Shown: one piece after another, positions 40,292 through 51,715 of the stretch
Position numbering within the stretch: the stretch's first letter is position 1
Layout of the letters: the number at the start of each line of letters is the position of its first letter
Program-made: the position numbers and the translations under genes
From: Embiotoca jacksoni
Taxonomy: Eukaryota > Chordata > Actinopteri > Embiotocidae
Reading direction: 5' to 3'
NCBI GenBank assembly: GCA_022577435.1
Contig: JAKOON010000006.1
Location: 20,063,501-20,127,500 of the forward strand
DNA: 64,000 bases
The notes under the pieces: generated by a model
The model's input: only the letters and a program-made list of their open reading frames with translations
Told to the model about the DNA's origin: nothing
Databases searched by the model: none

Positions 40292-43200
40292 CATGGATGT
40301 GGTTAAGCTTCCTATATCACATGATTAGGGTTAGAAAAATATAATGGTTTTGCGTAAATGTGTCAGGGTCCTCATTCGGTTTGGGCTCGGCACCAAAAAT
40401 ACTTGATTATGGTTATGCAATGTGCACCAAAACATTTGGTAAGGGTTTGGCAAAACAGTACTTGGTTAGGGTAAGCAAAAGATCATGGTTGTACATCATA
40501 CACTGTACTTAAGTTAACATACAGTACGTTGCATAATTTAAATATATTAGGTCATGTATATACGAAGTCAGGCACTGGTTGTGCGAGTTAAAGAAGCGCG
40601 TAGGTTAAACTGTCTCGAGGAGCAACATTTATTGTGCGCTGTGCTTTTCTTATTGTGTTCTGCTGCTGCTTTGTGTCTGAGGGTTTGCATCACTAATGAA
40701 CAACTAAAATGTATTCGGATAGCAGTAAAGTATCATTATATATTGTTTGGTGAAGCAAAATATGGTTGTTAGCACACCCACAAGGTAATCAATGGCTCCT
40801 GCGTAGTTCCACTCACTCCTACACAGACTGTTGCATCAAGCTCTAGCAGAGGCGTTTGAATGTCAGATATGATCCAATCTCCTCCAGTGCAGGGACTCGC
40901 CTGATGATGGCTCATCAGAACTGTCAAAGGGTTAAATGGTTCTCATCATTACTAAAAACAATATATAGATACAATTTTACCATTAGAAAATAATGGTACT
41001 TTCAAAAAATGTAACATTTACATGATGTGGTGAAAGTTAAAAAAAATACAAATAAAAAATGCCATCAGTGGTGATTATTATGATTCACTGAAACAAGGAG
41101 TAGTCATCCAAACTTTGTAAAATAAGTGAAAAAAAGTTGGAATGTATCTCCAGTTAAGTTATCTCTCAGGAACGGTGAACTTTTTCTGAACTCACAGCAG
41201 GTATTAGAAACACCTGTGACAAAATATTTTGGCCTGCAGCTATGCAGCAGATAGCTTGTGCATTTTACCGTTGCAAAAATCCGAACTGCATTTTCTTCTC
41301 TTCTCTTCACATGGTTCATAAAACACTTAAGTACAATTTAGACCCAAAATCAGTTTGTCTTTACACACTTAGTTTTTTGTTCAATATACTTGGAGAAAGA
41401 ATTGTTTGTCTGGAACTGTTGTCCTTGTAACGTGATATTTTATACCACTCATTCAATATTGCACTTTTATGAAAAAAAAAAGTCACAGCTGCATCGCAGA
41501 TCCCCTCTAACAAGCCTTCGCTTAATGCTGTTTGTGTAATTAACTCTTGTTCAAAATGTACAGATGACTTGATAACTGCATCTATAATTGGTGTTGATAT
41601 GTAATTGACTCGTCTCTCACTTCACTGTCTTCAGAAAATCAAGATAATTTAAATTTTTTAGCAACAGCCTTCTTCCCATCACAATTGTCAACTGATTAAC
41701 CTGATGTGAGCGCTAACAGAATATGCAGTAAACCTCAGTTCAGTCAATGAGCAATGATTGGAGCCAAAACATTTTGTTGTTCCACAACAAAGACAGGAGT
41801 GAAGCTTATGCAAATGATTTTGAGCACAGTGTCATGTAATCACTTGTCAGGTTTTTTTCTTTTCTTTTGTCATTCACTTTAAAAAAATAAATAAAATTAA
41901 AAAAAAAAAGGTTATATATATCTCCTTCAGTCTGTGTAATCTCCATCTGTTTGTAGCCTTTCCCACATCTACCTCCTCTCCCTGTCATTCTCTGGCAAAT
42001 TCAACAATCGTTTATTGGCAGTGCAGTCCAAAAGCCCTAAACATTGCCAGGGATTTAAAATACATTACAAGGCTAAACAGCCATATAAAATCAACACAGA
42101 GATGATTTAGCTCGTAACTTTAGAGGATTAAACCAAGGGTTGACTGGTTGAATATAAAACAGTTTCATGGTAAAAAAAAAAACCAACTGACTGCAGACAT
42201 TTCAGCTCAAAACACAGATTAATGTAGGTTTTACTGTTCTTGAAATGTTTATGTTCCATTGTCCAGTCATTCTCTTTAGGTTTTCAGCTGTAAGGATAGC
42301 TGGCAGAGCAGATAATGTCGCTTTTTTTTCAGTTTTATTTGCAGTTGTTAAAAAATTGAAGCCTGGTTTGTTTTCACAGGGCTGGATGAATCTGAATATT
42401 ATATACAGTGGCCTCAGTGGATAAAACCTGTGGGTTGAATTGGCGACCAGGAAGCAGAGGAATCATCCTCTGCAGTTGATCTAACACAAGATCACTGTTA
42501 ATCTAAATTATTTCAGTTTTTATTGACGTGAGGAAAGACACAAAAGACATCTCTTAAGGAAACTGGTATGTGCTGCTGCAAGAAGGGGAGATAGATATTG
42601 GAGCTATTACTCTTCAAGTGGATGGCTGTTAAAGAAGAAGGGCCTCTGAAGTGCCAGAGAAAATCAAGTTCCCCTTGAGACAATGAGGGATAACAGCAAC
42701 AGATGTGTATTGTGAGGGTATATGCATGTGTGCTATGGTTAGTGAAAACAAAAATCAAACTGACAATAATGGCTCACTAGTCAGAGTTAATAAACTTGAA
42801 GGCAATATTTTTTATAATAGCAATGTATCAAACGATGGAGTGAATACTGTGTTACCATGTAAAAGGTTTCACTCAGTAAGTTATCACCTGAATCTGCGGC
42901 GCACCTCCGCTTTATATCATAGCAAGTTTCAGCTCGTTGTTTAACTCTTTGACCCAAAACTTTACTGCTGTTTTTGAACAATGTTCGGCCGCAACGGGCA
43001 TCTGTTTTCAGAAACAAAGATCTAAAACCCAATGGGATCTACTCACTACCGCACACGACAGACACAGTTAGGAACACACTGGTTAGTATAGTTGGATATA
43101 AAATGTGGGTGGTCTAAGGCCTCTGGCCCAAGCGCGTTTTGGGCACATCCAAATCCACTTGTTGTCAATTTAACGGTAATAATCTGAGTGCAAAATGGTA

Positions 43201-45594
43201 CAAATATTTCAAAGGAGTTATACTTAGTCTATTTATTAATTTGCAATGTATTTTGTGTGAAGCATGAAATAAAGCAATCATACTATTCCCTGTAAAGGCC
43301 AGGTGCACTTTCACCTTGGCAGATTGCTGTTTTAGCTGTGGATTTGCCGAGTAGTAGGAAAATGCAGAGTAAACGGTCCTGCTTCTACACAGTATCATGT
43401 ACAAACATGACACTTGTGTTGTGCTTGTTACCACTTTGTCCCGGGTGTAAGAGGTTAGTCTCTCATTTAGTAACTATTTAGCAGCTAAATAATTCCTTCA
43501 GTAGTGAGGTACCTAAAAGAGAGAGAAGAGAGTGAATACTGGACTGACATATATACTGGACATTACTCCAAATACATATTGAAGTTGCTCTGTAACTGCT
43601 GGACATCTATATAAGAAAATATATGTTAACACGTTTCCAAAATCAAATTAAAAGGTGATGATGTGGCCAAAGAAATTAGTTAATGCTTCTTCATGGACTG
43701 ATTGATTGTACAAGTACAAGTGCAGACATGAAACAAACCTGCCAGACTGTTGTTAAAGCACACTGTGTATGAGAAATGTAAAAAAGGAGGGAGAAACATT
43801 TGAAAGCGTTTTGCCGAGCAGAAAATGTATTTTAAGTCCCTTACTCATTTTGTAACCCATGTAGCAACCCACTGGGGGAGGGGGCACAACCCCAGGTTTT
43901 GAACCACTACAACAAAGCCGGAGTAAACAGAATGTGGACAAAATGTCCAGCTTTGTCTGGTCCATTAAAAACTGGACAGTCTTCAAAAGAGAGGAAAGGA
44001 CGTGAAAATCACAGGGTGGCGGTCAGTGAAAGAAAAAGAAAAGAGGAGAAAGCTCATAGAGGATAAACACCGAAATAAAAAAAAAATAAAAAAAGGAAAA
44101 TAAAAATAGGCAAGACAGTGAGGGAAATGAAAGGTGGGTAAACAAAATCAAAAGCAGAGCGAGGAGCCATTGTTCTCCAGCTTCAGAGAGCAATAACGGT
44201 GAACAAGGAGAGAGGAAATGGAAGGCGGAGAGAGAAATAGTGTGAGGGGTTTGAAAGAGAGCAGGTGAATGGGTCGCACCCTTTAATGATGGAGCAGCCT
44301 TTTAATTCAGCCGGAAACACACATCACAGATTTGTTTTTGTTTTTCCATTTGCCCTTCGCATGTGTCTTTGTCCCTCTGTTTTCACCAGTTCATTCGTTG
44401 TGCTTCATCGTATGCCAGTATTAATTTGGTTCTTGTTCGCAGTTCTGATTGAACAGGGCTGTAAAGAAGAAACAAATAAATGCTGCAACAGTGTGATGAA
44501 AGCCTCAGCTTTGATTTACAAGCTGTTGCAAGACAGCCATTGGGTTGCCTAATGCTCATAGTTGTAGTTTCCTGTGATTACTGTCTAGAAACCCTGTTCA
44601 CATGAAGGTTCGCTCAGACACTCTGACAGCTGAACCAATCTGTTACCAGTCAAACAGGGTTCAGATATTGCCAGATTCTAAAAGATACAAAAGATATCTC
44701 TACTTACAGTTTTTTTCTGGTGAGATACATGTAAAAAAACATAGCAATTGCATATTTTGTTCCTTGATATAAAAGCTAATATAAAAAAGATCTAAATATT
44801 ATCAAACTAAATGATGAAAGATCTGGATAGCTATACTGACCAATATATGAGCTTAAAAGTGAAGGTAGTGAAATCACCCTGAACATAGCAGTGTTCAGAG
44901 GGTGAAAGTGTCTCCGAGATGTTCGTCATCGTGAGTTCTTTCTCCAGAGCTGCGAGCACTTACAGTCATGTGCTGGGATGGTACAGGCTGGTTAGCCTTT
45001 GGATCACTCACAGTGGAACACCACTTGAGGACCACAGTGCTTTTTGTAGATGTTTTGTAAATCCAAACTGAAGCTTTTATCACACTGAAACAGCCTTAAT
45101 GGGAATCGTTATGTCCTCAGAGGGTGCTGCAACTCCGTGCTTCTGACCTTTGAGCTGTATTGTGCAATACACTGTATCTCTGAGCTGAGACACAAAGTCC
45201 GACATGTATTCCCAGCAGTAAAAGAGCCAGACTATGACACCGAGCATGTCTTGTATTTGTTTACACATGTTGTGATACCTTAGACGTCTTTTCCGGGCAC
45301 ATTGTCGCACAGCTTGAGCAGAAGCATCCCGGCTAAATGAGAATCTGTGGTGATAGATGGTGGAACATCACATATTTCACTGGGAGCAGATGGAAGGAAA
45401 TGCAACACCCTGCTTGGTGGCAAATGGATGATGCAATTGCCTCACATTTTCTGCTCCATCAAACTGAGGGAGAGCATTTGAATTGGTGTTAGACAGATCA
45501 CTCAGAGCTCAGTAGATTTATTTATTTGATTTTTCTGTGCTGCAAAGGGTGGAAGGCAGGACAGGAGACTTGACAGGTCCTAGCACATATGTAC
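40292..45594. other. Long AT-rich non-coding stretch
   Basis: These 5.3 kb hold no gene or RNA that I can recognise. Positions 43270-43440 and 43980-44250 differ in texture. The former may be part of a dispersed repeat (GCCAGGTGCACTTTCACC near 43297), and the latter is purine-rich. Short poly-A/T runs are scattered. All frames are under 100 codons without known domains. Confidence 0.45.
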
Positions 45595-45740
45595 AACACA
45601 CTCCTGCGCATACCTAAAGGCAATTGGAAGTCCCCAGACAGTCAACGGAAATCAACACATTTCCAACCCAGGAAAGCCATATGAACCCGAGGAAAACATG
45701 CAAACTCGAAACAAATGCAACCTTCCTGCTGCGAGGTAAT
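45595..45740 (-). mobile_element. Decayed tRNA-derived SINE (mermaid-like), reverse orientation
   Basis: The words GGCAATTGGAAGTCCCC, then AACCCGAGGAAAAC, then ATGCAAACTCG, then CCTTCCTGCTGCGAGG occur in the order expected for the reverse complement of the SINE family seen intact at 60932-61333. Internal pieces are deleted, so it is an old copy with no usable promoter boxes. Confidence 0.5.
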
Positions 45741-48700
45741 AACATTCAAGCTGTATGAAACATAGAAAGAGTGAGCTGATGACAAAATCCATAGACATAT
45801 TGATGGTATATTAATTTAGGGCTGCTACTAATGCTTATTTTTACTCTTTAGCAGGACTGAGCGATCATTTCTTTAATATTGATTATCAGTAACTTCACAT
45901 ATAAGTAGATCAGAGCGTAATTCTTATTTTAAGGGGACTCGCAAACCTGCAACTGGGACCTTTTAGAGGAAGTGGTCTTGTATGGTCACACACAAATTCT
46001 TGAGCGGTGCTTTTGTGTTGGGAACATTAGCAAACTACAAACGTTTTCAACTACAGCTGCTGCAGCCTGGTGCACATTGCTCACCAGGATGAAAGAAAGC
46101 AACAGTAGCGAGCAGCGTGCTGGAAAATGATTTGAGGTCTAACCTGGATGCCCAATGAAGTGCTTCAGCTGGCAGCCACCAAGGAGGCTCAAATTTTTAA
46201 TACAACTGTCTGACAACATTATAGAAAGGATCACCAACACGAAACAGAATTCTCGTCGCTCTGAAATCTTGCCCGATGTGAGTTGTTCCAGTTGTTGAAC
46301 CGTAGAAACATAAGTGAAATTTGGAGATAGGAGTGATGTTGTGCTTGAGTACAAAAATAATTGCTTCGTGATATCTAAAACATAACAAAATATTTTAAAG
46401 AAGGGTCATTTTTTGTCGCCTTTGTCGGAAAGGGACACGCTGAAGTTCAGGCTGGTTATGCTATGAATAGATACCAACACTCCTGTTGTTACACTGCAGC
46501 ATGCAGACCATCAGGTCTGCAGTGACTATTTTGACAGGGATGACTATTGCCAGACAAAGAAAAGAAGAAACTTTATGCCAAAGAACATTTTTCTAAAGTT
46601 TCTCATCTCTGTTCCAAGAATGCCCAGATCTGCTGTGGACAGAGTGGAGATACGCAAGTCACGACGCAGTTGATATTTCCACATACTACTGGCCTATAGA
46701 GTGGTGCCAGGTCAAGACTTTCACTTTTGCTATTGTTGTCAGACAATTACATGAAGAATTGGATTCCGTAAGCGGCAAAAAAAAAAAGCACCACTGCTGG
46801 ACGTACATTGACGGGGGTGCAGTTTCACAAAAGTATTACATTGTAGCCCGTTTCACAGCTGTCGAATGAAGCGCTCTCACTCAATACTGGACTGATTTTA
46901 AAAAAAAAATGTTGTCCCCATTAGTCACTTACACCCAAAAGAAACCCCCATGCTTGGATGGAGTCGTGGCTACTTTTGTTGTACATGAAATCAACTACCT
47001 ATTGAAATATGTCTCCAGCCCACATATTCTGCTTCACCCTGATATCCATCAAATTGCTGAAACCAAACATGCTCTGACTGCCATTTCACTGAAATGTCAA
47101 CATTATTCCTTGCATAGTCTGAAAAGCAGCCTAGAAAAACAAAGTGCAACAAACAAGCAACGCTAATATTAACATCTATCATGTCTGGTAGATGTTGTGT
47201 TCGTCAGCAAATTAATTAAGCAACTAGTAGTTGTAGCATCAGTTTTTACCATGTGTTCATGCTGTACAGTAAGTGACAACTGGAAACAAGAATAATTATG
47301 TTTTGTTTTTTTCTTACTGTGCTACATTTCTTCTTTTTTTTTTTTCTGTCATGGTTTCCCTCTGGCTTTCTTTCATTCTCTCTCCCTGTCGGTCTCTGCC
47401 TGTCTCTCTCTCTCCTTCCTCTTTACCTCAGTGCTCTACAAACTGTCAGCTCCCATGGAGTGGGTGTGCTACACACTTACATAAAACCAGCATGTTACAC
47501 AATTGGAGCGCTCCCTGTGTATGTGTTCATGCATGTTGCCTACATTTGGGCTGTGGGGCTAAAAGTCTTGACAGAGCCTAATAGAAAAGGATACGGCTGA
47601 TTATGGCACTGCGTGTGCGTGCGCGGGTTTGTGTGGACGTGCATTTGTTGTGTGTGTTTGTGTTGTGTGTGTCTGTGTGTATTTTTTCCAATATATCCCA
47701 GGCTGTGAAACACAAATCCTCCGCTGCCTTTCAGTGTGTATTTATCTGCACTGTTCTCTTTACTTTACGCCTAAGCTCTGTGTAGCCTATTTAACTATGT
47801 ATAGAGCAGGATTCCTAATCCTCATATCAAACAGGGTGGTTTTTTTTGTATTAAACACTGTTAGTGCAGAGCTGCACAGATTCCCTCTGAGCTGACTGAC
47901 AACACTGTCCTGCACCGCATGGGCGAGCGACAGCCTGCACAACAATTAATCATCCACGAGACGTCTTCATATTGACGATGGTTCAGTCTGCCATGTTCTC
48001 TTCTGTAATGATGCTCGACTTTCCTGCTTGGTTGACTTCTCCCTGACTAATTGATCTTCCAATCACCTGGCTTCCCCCTATCTTACTTGTTGTTTCTTTC
48101 TTTCCCTCCCTATTGGCTCACCTGGCTGACTCCTGTCTGGCTTTAAGGCCTCCTTCATTCCTTCCCAGTTTTCTTGCTTACTAACGAATGTCTAACTGCC
48201 CCGGCTGAATTTCCTTTAACTCCTTCCACTCTCCTCCCAGTCGTAATGCTTCGGTCTCCTACCTTCCATGATTATTGCTTCCCAGTTTTCTTCCCCTTAT
48301 ATATTCCACATCCTTTCAAGCCATCCATCTGTTTACTCTTCTTTCCTTGATGCCAGACGTCAGTCAGAATTTCCATATTTTGTTTTTTTCTTTACACACC
48401 TGCGATCTTCTCCTTCCACTTTCTTTCTGGTAATTCCTGTCTTGATTTTTTTTAAATGGGCGCAAATTGATTCACATGCTGGAGGTGAAAGTGTTACAGT
48501 AAAGACCCAATGAATGTGATGGGGCACAAGTACAAGTTACCAGCTATTCTTCTTCTATGGGAATAGTAAATCAGAGACAGCAAGGGGTGAAGGACTGAAA
48601 ATCAATGTAGGAAAAAGAGAGGTGTTGGATGGAGAATATTTTTTATCTTTAAGAGGGAAACATTTACTGGGACTATCTGTTGTGATTTGCCTAAAAAAAG

Positions 48701-48779
48701 GTGACTGTGAAGAATCAGTCAGTGCAGTAAATACCTGTAGATCATAACAAAGGGTTTTGGGGTTCTCCAATGGTATCAC
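45741..48779. other. Non-coding stretch, pyrimidine-rich in its right part
   Basis: Runs of C and T at about 47325-47430 and 48020-48430 produce Ser/Leu/Phe-rich frames that I do not call. No gene, RNA or transposon was recognised. Confidence 0.45.
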
Positions 48780-49155
48780 ACTCGTCAGTGTCACGATTTG
48801 TCTCCTCCAGGTGTGAAAAGTACACGTATGACCAGGGTGGAAGAGGGAGATCATGTGACAGAGGTCAGGTGATGAAAGTCATTTGATGAAGTTCATGAGA
48901 TCATCAGAAGTCCATGAGATCATCAGAAGTCCATGAGAAAGTGATGACAATTTTCTTTAAGAAATCGATTCCTCACCCAAACCAAGTTTCTTTCCAACCC
49001 TAACTTGTGGTTTGTGGTGGCGGAGCCGAAGGCACCTTTCTTTTCACACTTAGACGAGGCAAAATGTGACACTGACACAGTATCCTGCAGTGGACTGATG
49101 GGTGCATTACACTCTTTGGCGTGATTAACGACTTGTTGTGTTGTTGAACTACTGA
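48780..49155 (+). repeat. Unclassified dispersed repeat, copy 1
   Basis: This copy shares ordered words with 51055-51715 in the same orientation: GTCAC at the left, then GTGTGAAAAGTA(C/G)ACG, then TATGACCAG, and at the right ACACTGA, then GGACTGATGGGTG, then CTTTGGC, then ACTATTGAAC or GTTGAACTACT. It carries an internal 19-bp tandem duplication at 48894-48931. No coding capacity or terminal inverted repeat was seen. Confidence 0.55.
48894..48938 (+). repeat. 19-bp tandem repeat, two copies plus a partial third
   Basis: The unit CATGAGATCATCAGAAGTC occurs perfectly at 48894-48912 and 48913-48931, followed by CATGAGA at 48932-48938. Perfect identity points to a recent duplication. Confidence 0.95.
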
Positions 49156-49580
49156 AAAAACAAAGTCCTGTGAAAGTTGAATATTTTATCTGAGATTTTT
49201 TTCACTTCCAATCAGTCATCACTGCTCGGAATGAGTTACCACAGTCTATTAAATGCAAAGAGCAAATCAAGGTTAAGACATACAATCTAATGTAAAAGAC
49301 TGGAATTACTGCCCTCTGTTTCCTCCACCGCCCACTCTGCTCACTTTCCCTACATTTCCTCTCATTCCCTCGTTTCTGACCTGCATTCTTTACACCTTCT
49401 ATCAGTCATGCTGACCGTCGTCGTCTAATGTGACCACCTTTCCAAGTCCAGTGATGTAAGAGGATGACCCCGCGTGTCTGAGTATGTTGAGGGATTAGTC
49501 GCTGTTGGAAAGGTGCAGCGAATCTCACCTGCAGGCCAGTTGTGTCAATACATCATTATCTGTCAACACTAAAAGCTTAG

Positions 49581-49582
<2 letters not shown>

Positions 49583-49644
<62 letters not shown>
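49583..49644 (+). repeat. (GT)n microsatellite
   Basis: About 31 GT units, ending in CTGCGTGTG. It is opposed in orientation to the CA array at 49969. Confidence 0.98.
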
Positions 49645-49645
<1 letters not shown>

Positions 49646-49967
49646 TGCGTGTGTTCCTGTTAGTTCCTCTCTTTATAATCTTTCACCTTGGCACACCTCT
49701 TTATCTCCTTGCAGTTGTTTTATTCTCCCCTTTGCCCTCTTCATCCTCTTCTTCCTCACATCTTTTTTTTCACAACCCACTTATGTGCTCTTTCTCTTCA
49801 GACCTCCCGTCTCTCAATCTTACTGTGTCCGTTTCTCTCAGGAGTTGCCATCCTTCCTTTTCCCACATGCATAAACCTACATATATATACATACTGTGTA
49901 CTCTGCTGCTTCTGTAATACATACTCAGTCACACACAATCACACAGCTCCCCCCTCACCCTCACCCT

Positions 49968-49968
<1 letters not shown>
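49645..49968 (+). other. Pyrimidine-rich non-coding spacer between opposed microsatellites
   Basis: C/T-rich sequence giving Ser/Leu/Phe-rich frames of up to 187 codons that run into the flanking repeats. No domain, and not called as coding. Confidence 0.6.

Positions 49969-50030
<62 letters not shown>
49969..50030 (+). repeat. (CA)n microsatellite
   Basis: About 30 CA units following CACCCTCACCCTC. Confidence 0.98.
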
Positions 50031-51054
50031 GTATAACCCTAGCGATGAGTTATTTAGCCCCCGGCCTGCCGTTACTCACGAGCTATCTGTCACATCACCC
50101 CCACGCACCCTCCCCTCTCTTCCCATCTATCATCTCACACTCCTGCCTCCCTCACCTCCACTCTCTTTCCATCTCGCTCTTTCACTCTCCCATGCGCACA
50201 AATCCCACATCCACCGTCTCATCCTCCTGCATTTCATCCATCTTACACTAAAGCTTTTCCTGCTCCCGGTCTTCACCTCACCACCATCTCTCGCGATCCC
50301 ACAATCCCCGACCCTACACATTTCCTCTTTGCCTTCTGATCCCCCTTTATCAAATAAACCTTTCTTTCAGTTGCACATGCTTGTATGTCCTTCTGTTGAA
50401 ATGCAGCTGCTGTTGATCCATCAGTCCCGAAGCCCTGGTTGTAAAGCGTGAGCTGCATCCCCTTTTGCTCTCTGTGACTGATTTCAAATCAAAAGCAATT
50501 TGTGTGTATGTGTGCTAGAGACTAAATCCAAGCCATTAGGAGCGCTGGTGGGATGGTGACTCATTGATGTGATGAGCTGTCATTTGTTACAGCAAAGGAT
50601 GTCTTGCTTGATGAATTCAACAACTGAAAAACAAACATTTCAAAATACAAAGGAGGATACCAATAATTAGTTATGTCTTTGTCACTGGTGAGATTCCAGA
50701 TTGCAGTCAAATAGGCAAGAAATGTCTTCATGCTGGTGATGTGGCTTTAGGGATGGCAATGATTGCCAGTTGGTTAGTTGATCCTGACTTAAATTGTCTT
50801 AATACTCATTCAGTGGTTTGTTGTCACGTATTGTACAAACATTTATTTTCATTTCGCACAGCACTACTGATAGATTGGCACTGACTTCTGTACAGAGATC
50901 TTTGGTCCCCAGAAGATTTGTCCAAAATATTTTGCCGTTTCCTTGACTATTTTCCTTGAAAAGCCACTATGAGATTGACTGGTTGGGTTTTGAGGACCAT
51001 GTGTCAGCCCCTTATTGTACCAATATGCCCAGGAGTCCACTAAAGGACACTACA
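50031..51054. other. Non-coding stretch, pyrimidine-rich at its left
   Basis: Positions 50090-50340 are dominated by C and T. No gene was recognised. Confidence 0.5.
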
Positions 51055-51715
51055 TCAGTGTCACCTTTTACCTTTCCTCAATGTGAAAAGTAGACGCATG
51101 TATGACCAGCCCGTTCTCATGGCATCATATACTGACGTTTTATCAAAGCTAATGGCATCAGAGGTGCCCTTTGGCGTCAGTGCTGTGATGAGCTGGGTTA
51201 AAAAGGAGGTCGTGTGACAAAGTACAAAGAGCTATGAAATCCATGCTGCAAGGTGGTTGGGGGTGGTTCATTGGAAAAAAGTCACGAGACCGGTAATCGA
51301 GTCTGAGAAAACAGACGTTAGTATTGATTTATTACATACATACATTTGTATGTACATAACGTAACATATTTAACCTATGTAACACATTTTATGCACTTAT
51401 GTGACGCACATTACGCTACTTAAGTAAAATCATTTATTTTAAGTCAAACCATTTTCTTTTCCTAACATTAGCCAACCAGCTTTGGTGCCTAAACCTAACA
51501 ACTGCAACCGTGTCATAATTAACCTAAACCTCAAACCTTTACCAAACCTAACAACGTGTTTTCTGATGCCGTAAGCTTTGGCCCCTTACTTTTCATACCT
51601 AAGCTGTATTTCACACCTAAACCTTGGTATTGCTTAACACTGATACCGTGTCCCATGGACTGATGGGTGTAATGCATGCTTTGGCATTATATTGGGCTGG
51701 ACTATTGAACGGACT
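51055..51715 (+). repeat. Unclassified dispersed repeat, copy 2
   Basis: The longer partner of 48780-49155. Between the shared ends it contains a palindromic TACATACATACATTTGTATG, then TACATAACGTAACATA tract near 51335-51370 and a stretch rich in CCTAAACCTAAC words (51460-51640), a texture that I remember from fish dispersed repeats. No coding capacity. Confidence 0.55.

Noticed and set aside
49688..50251. The longest plus-strand open frame (187 codons)
   Set aside because: It runs through a pyrimidine-rich tract and the CA array at 49969-50030. The peptide is Ser/Leu/His/Thr low complexity with no domain.
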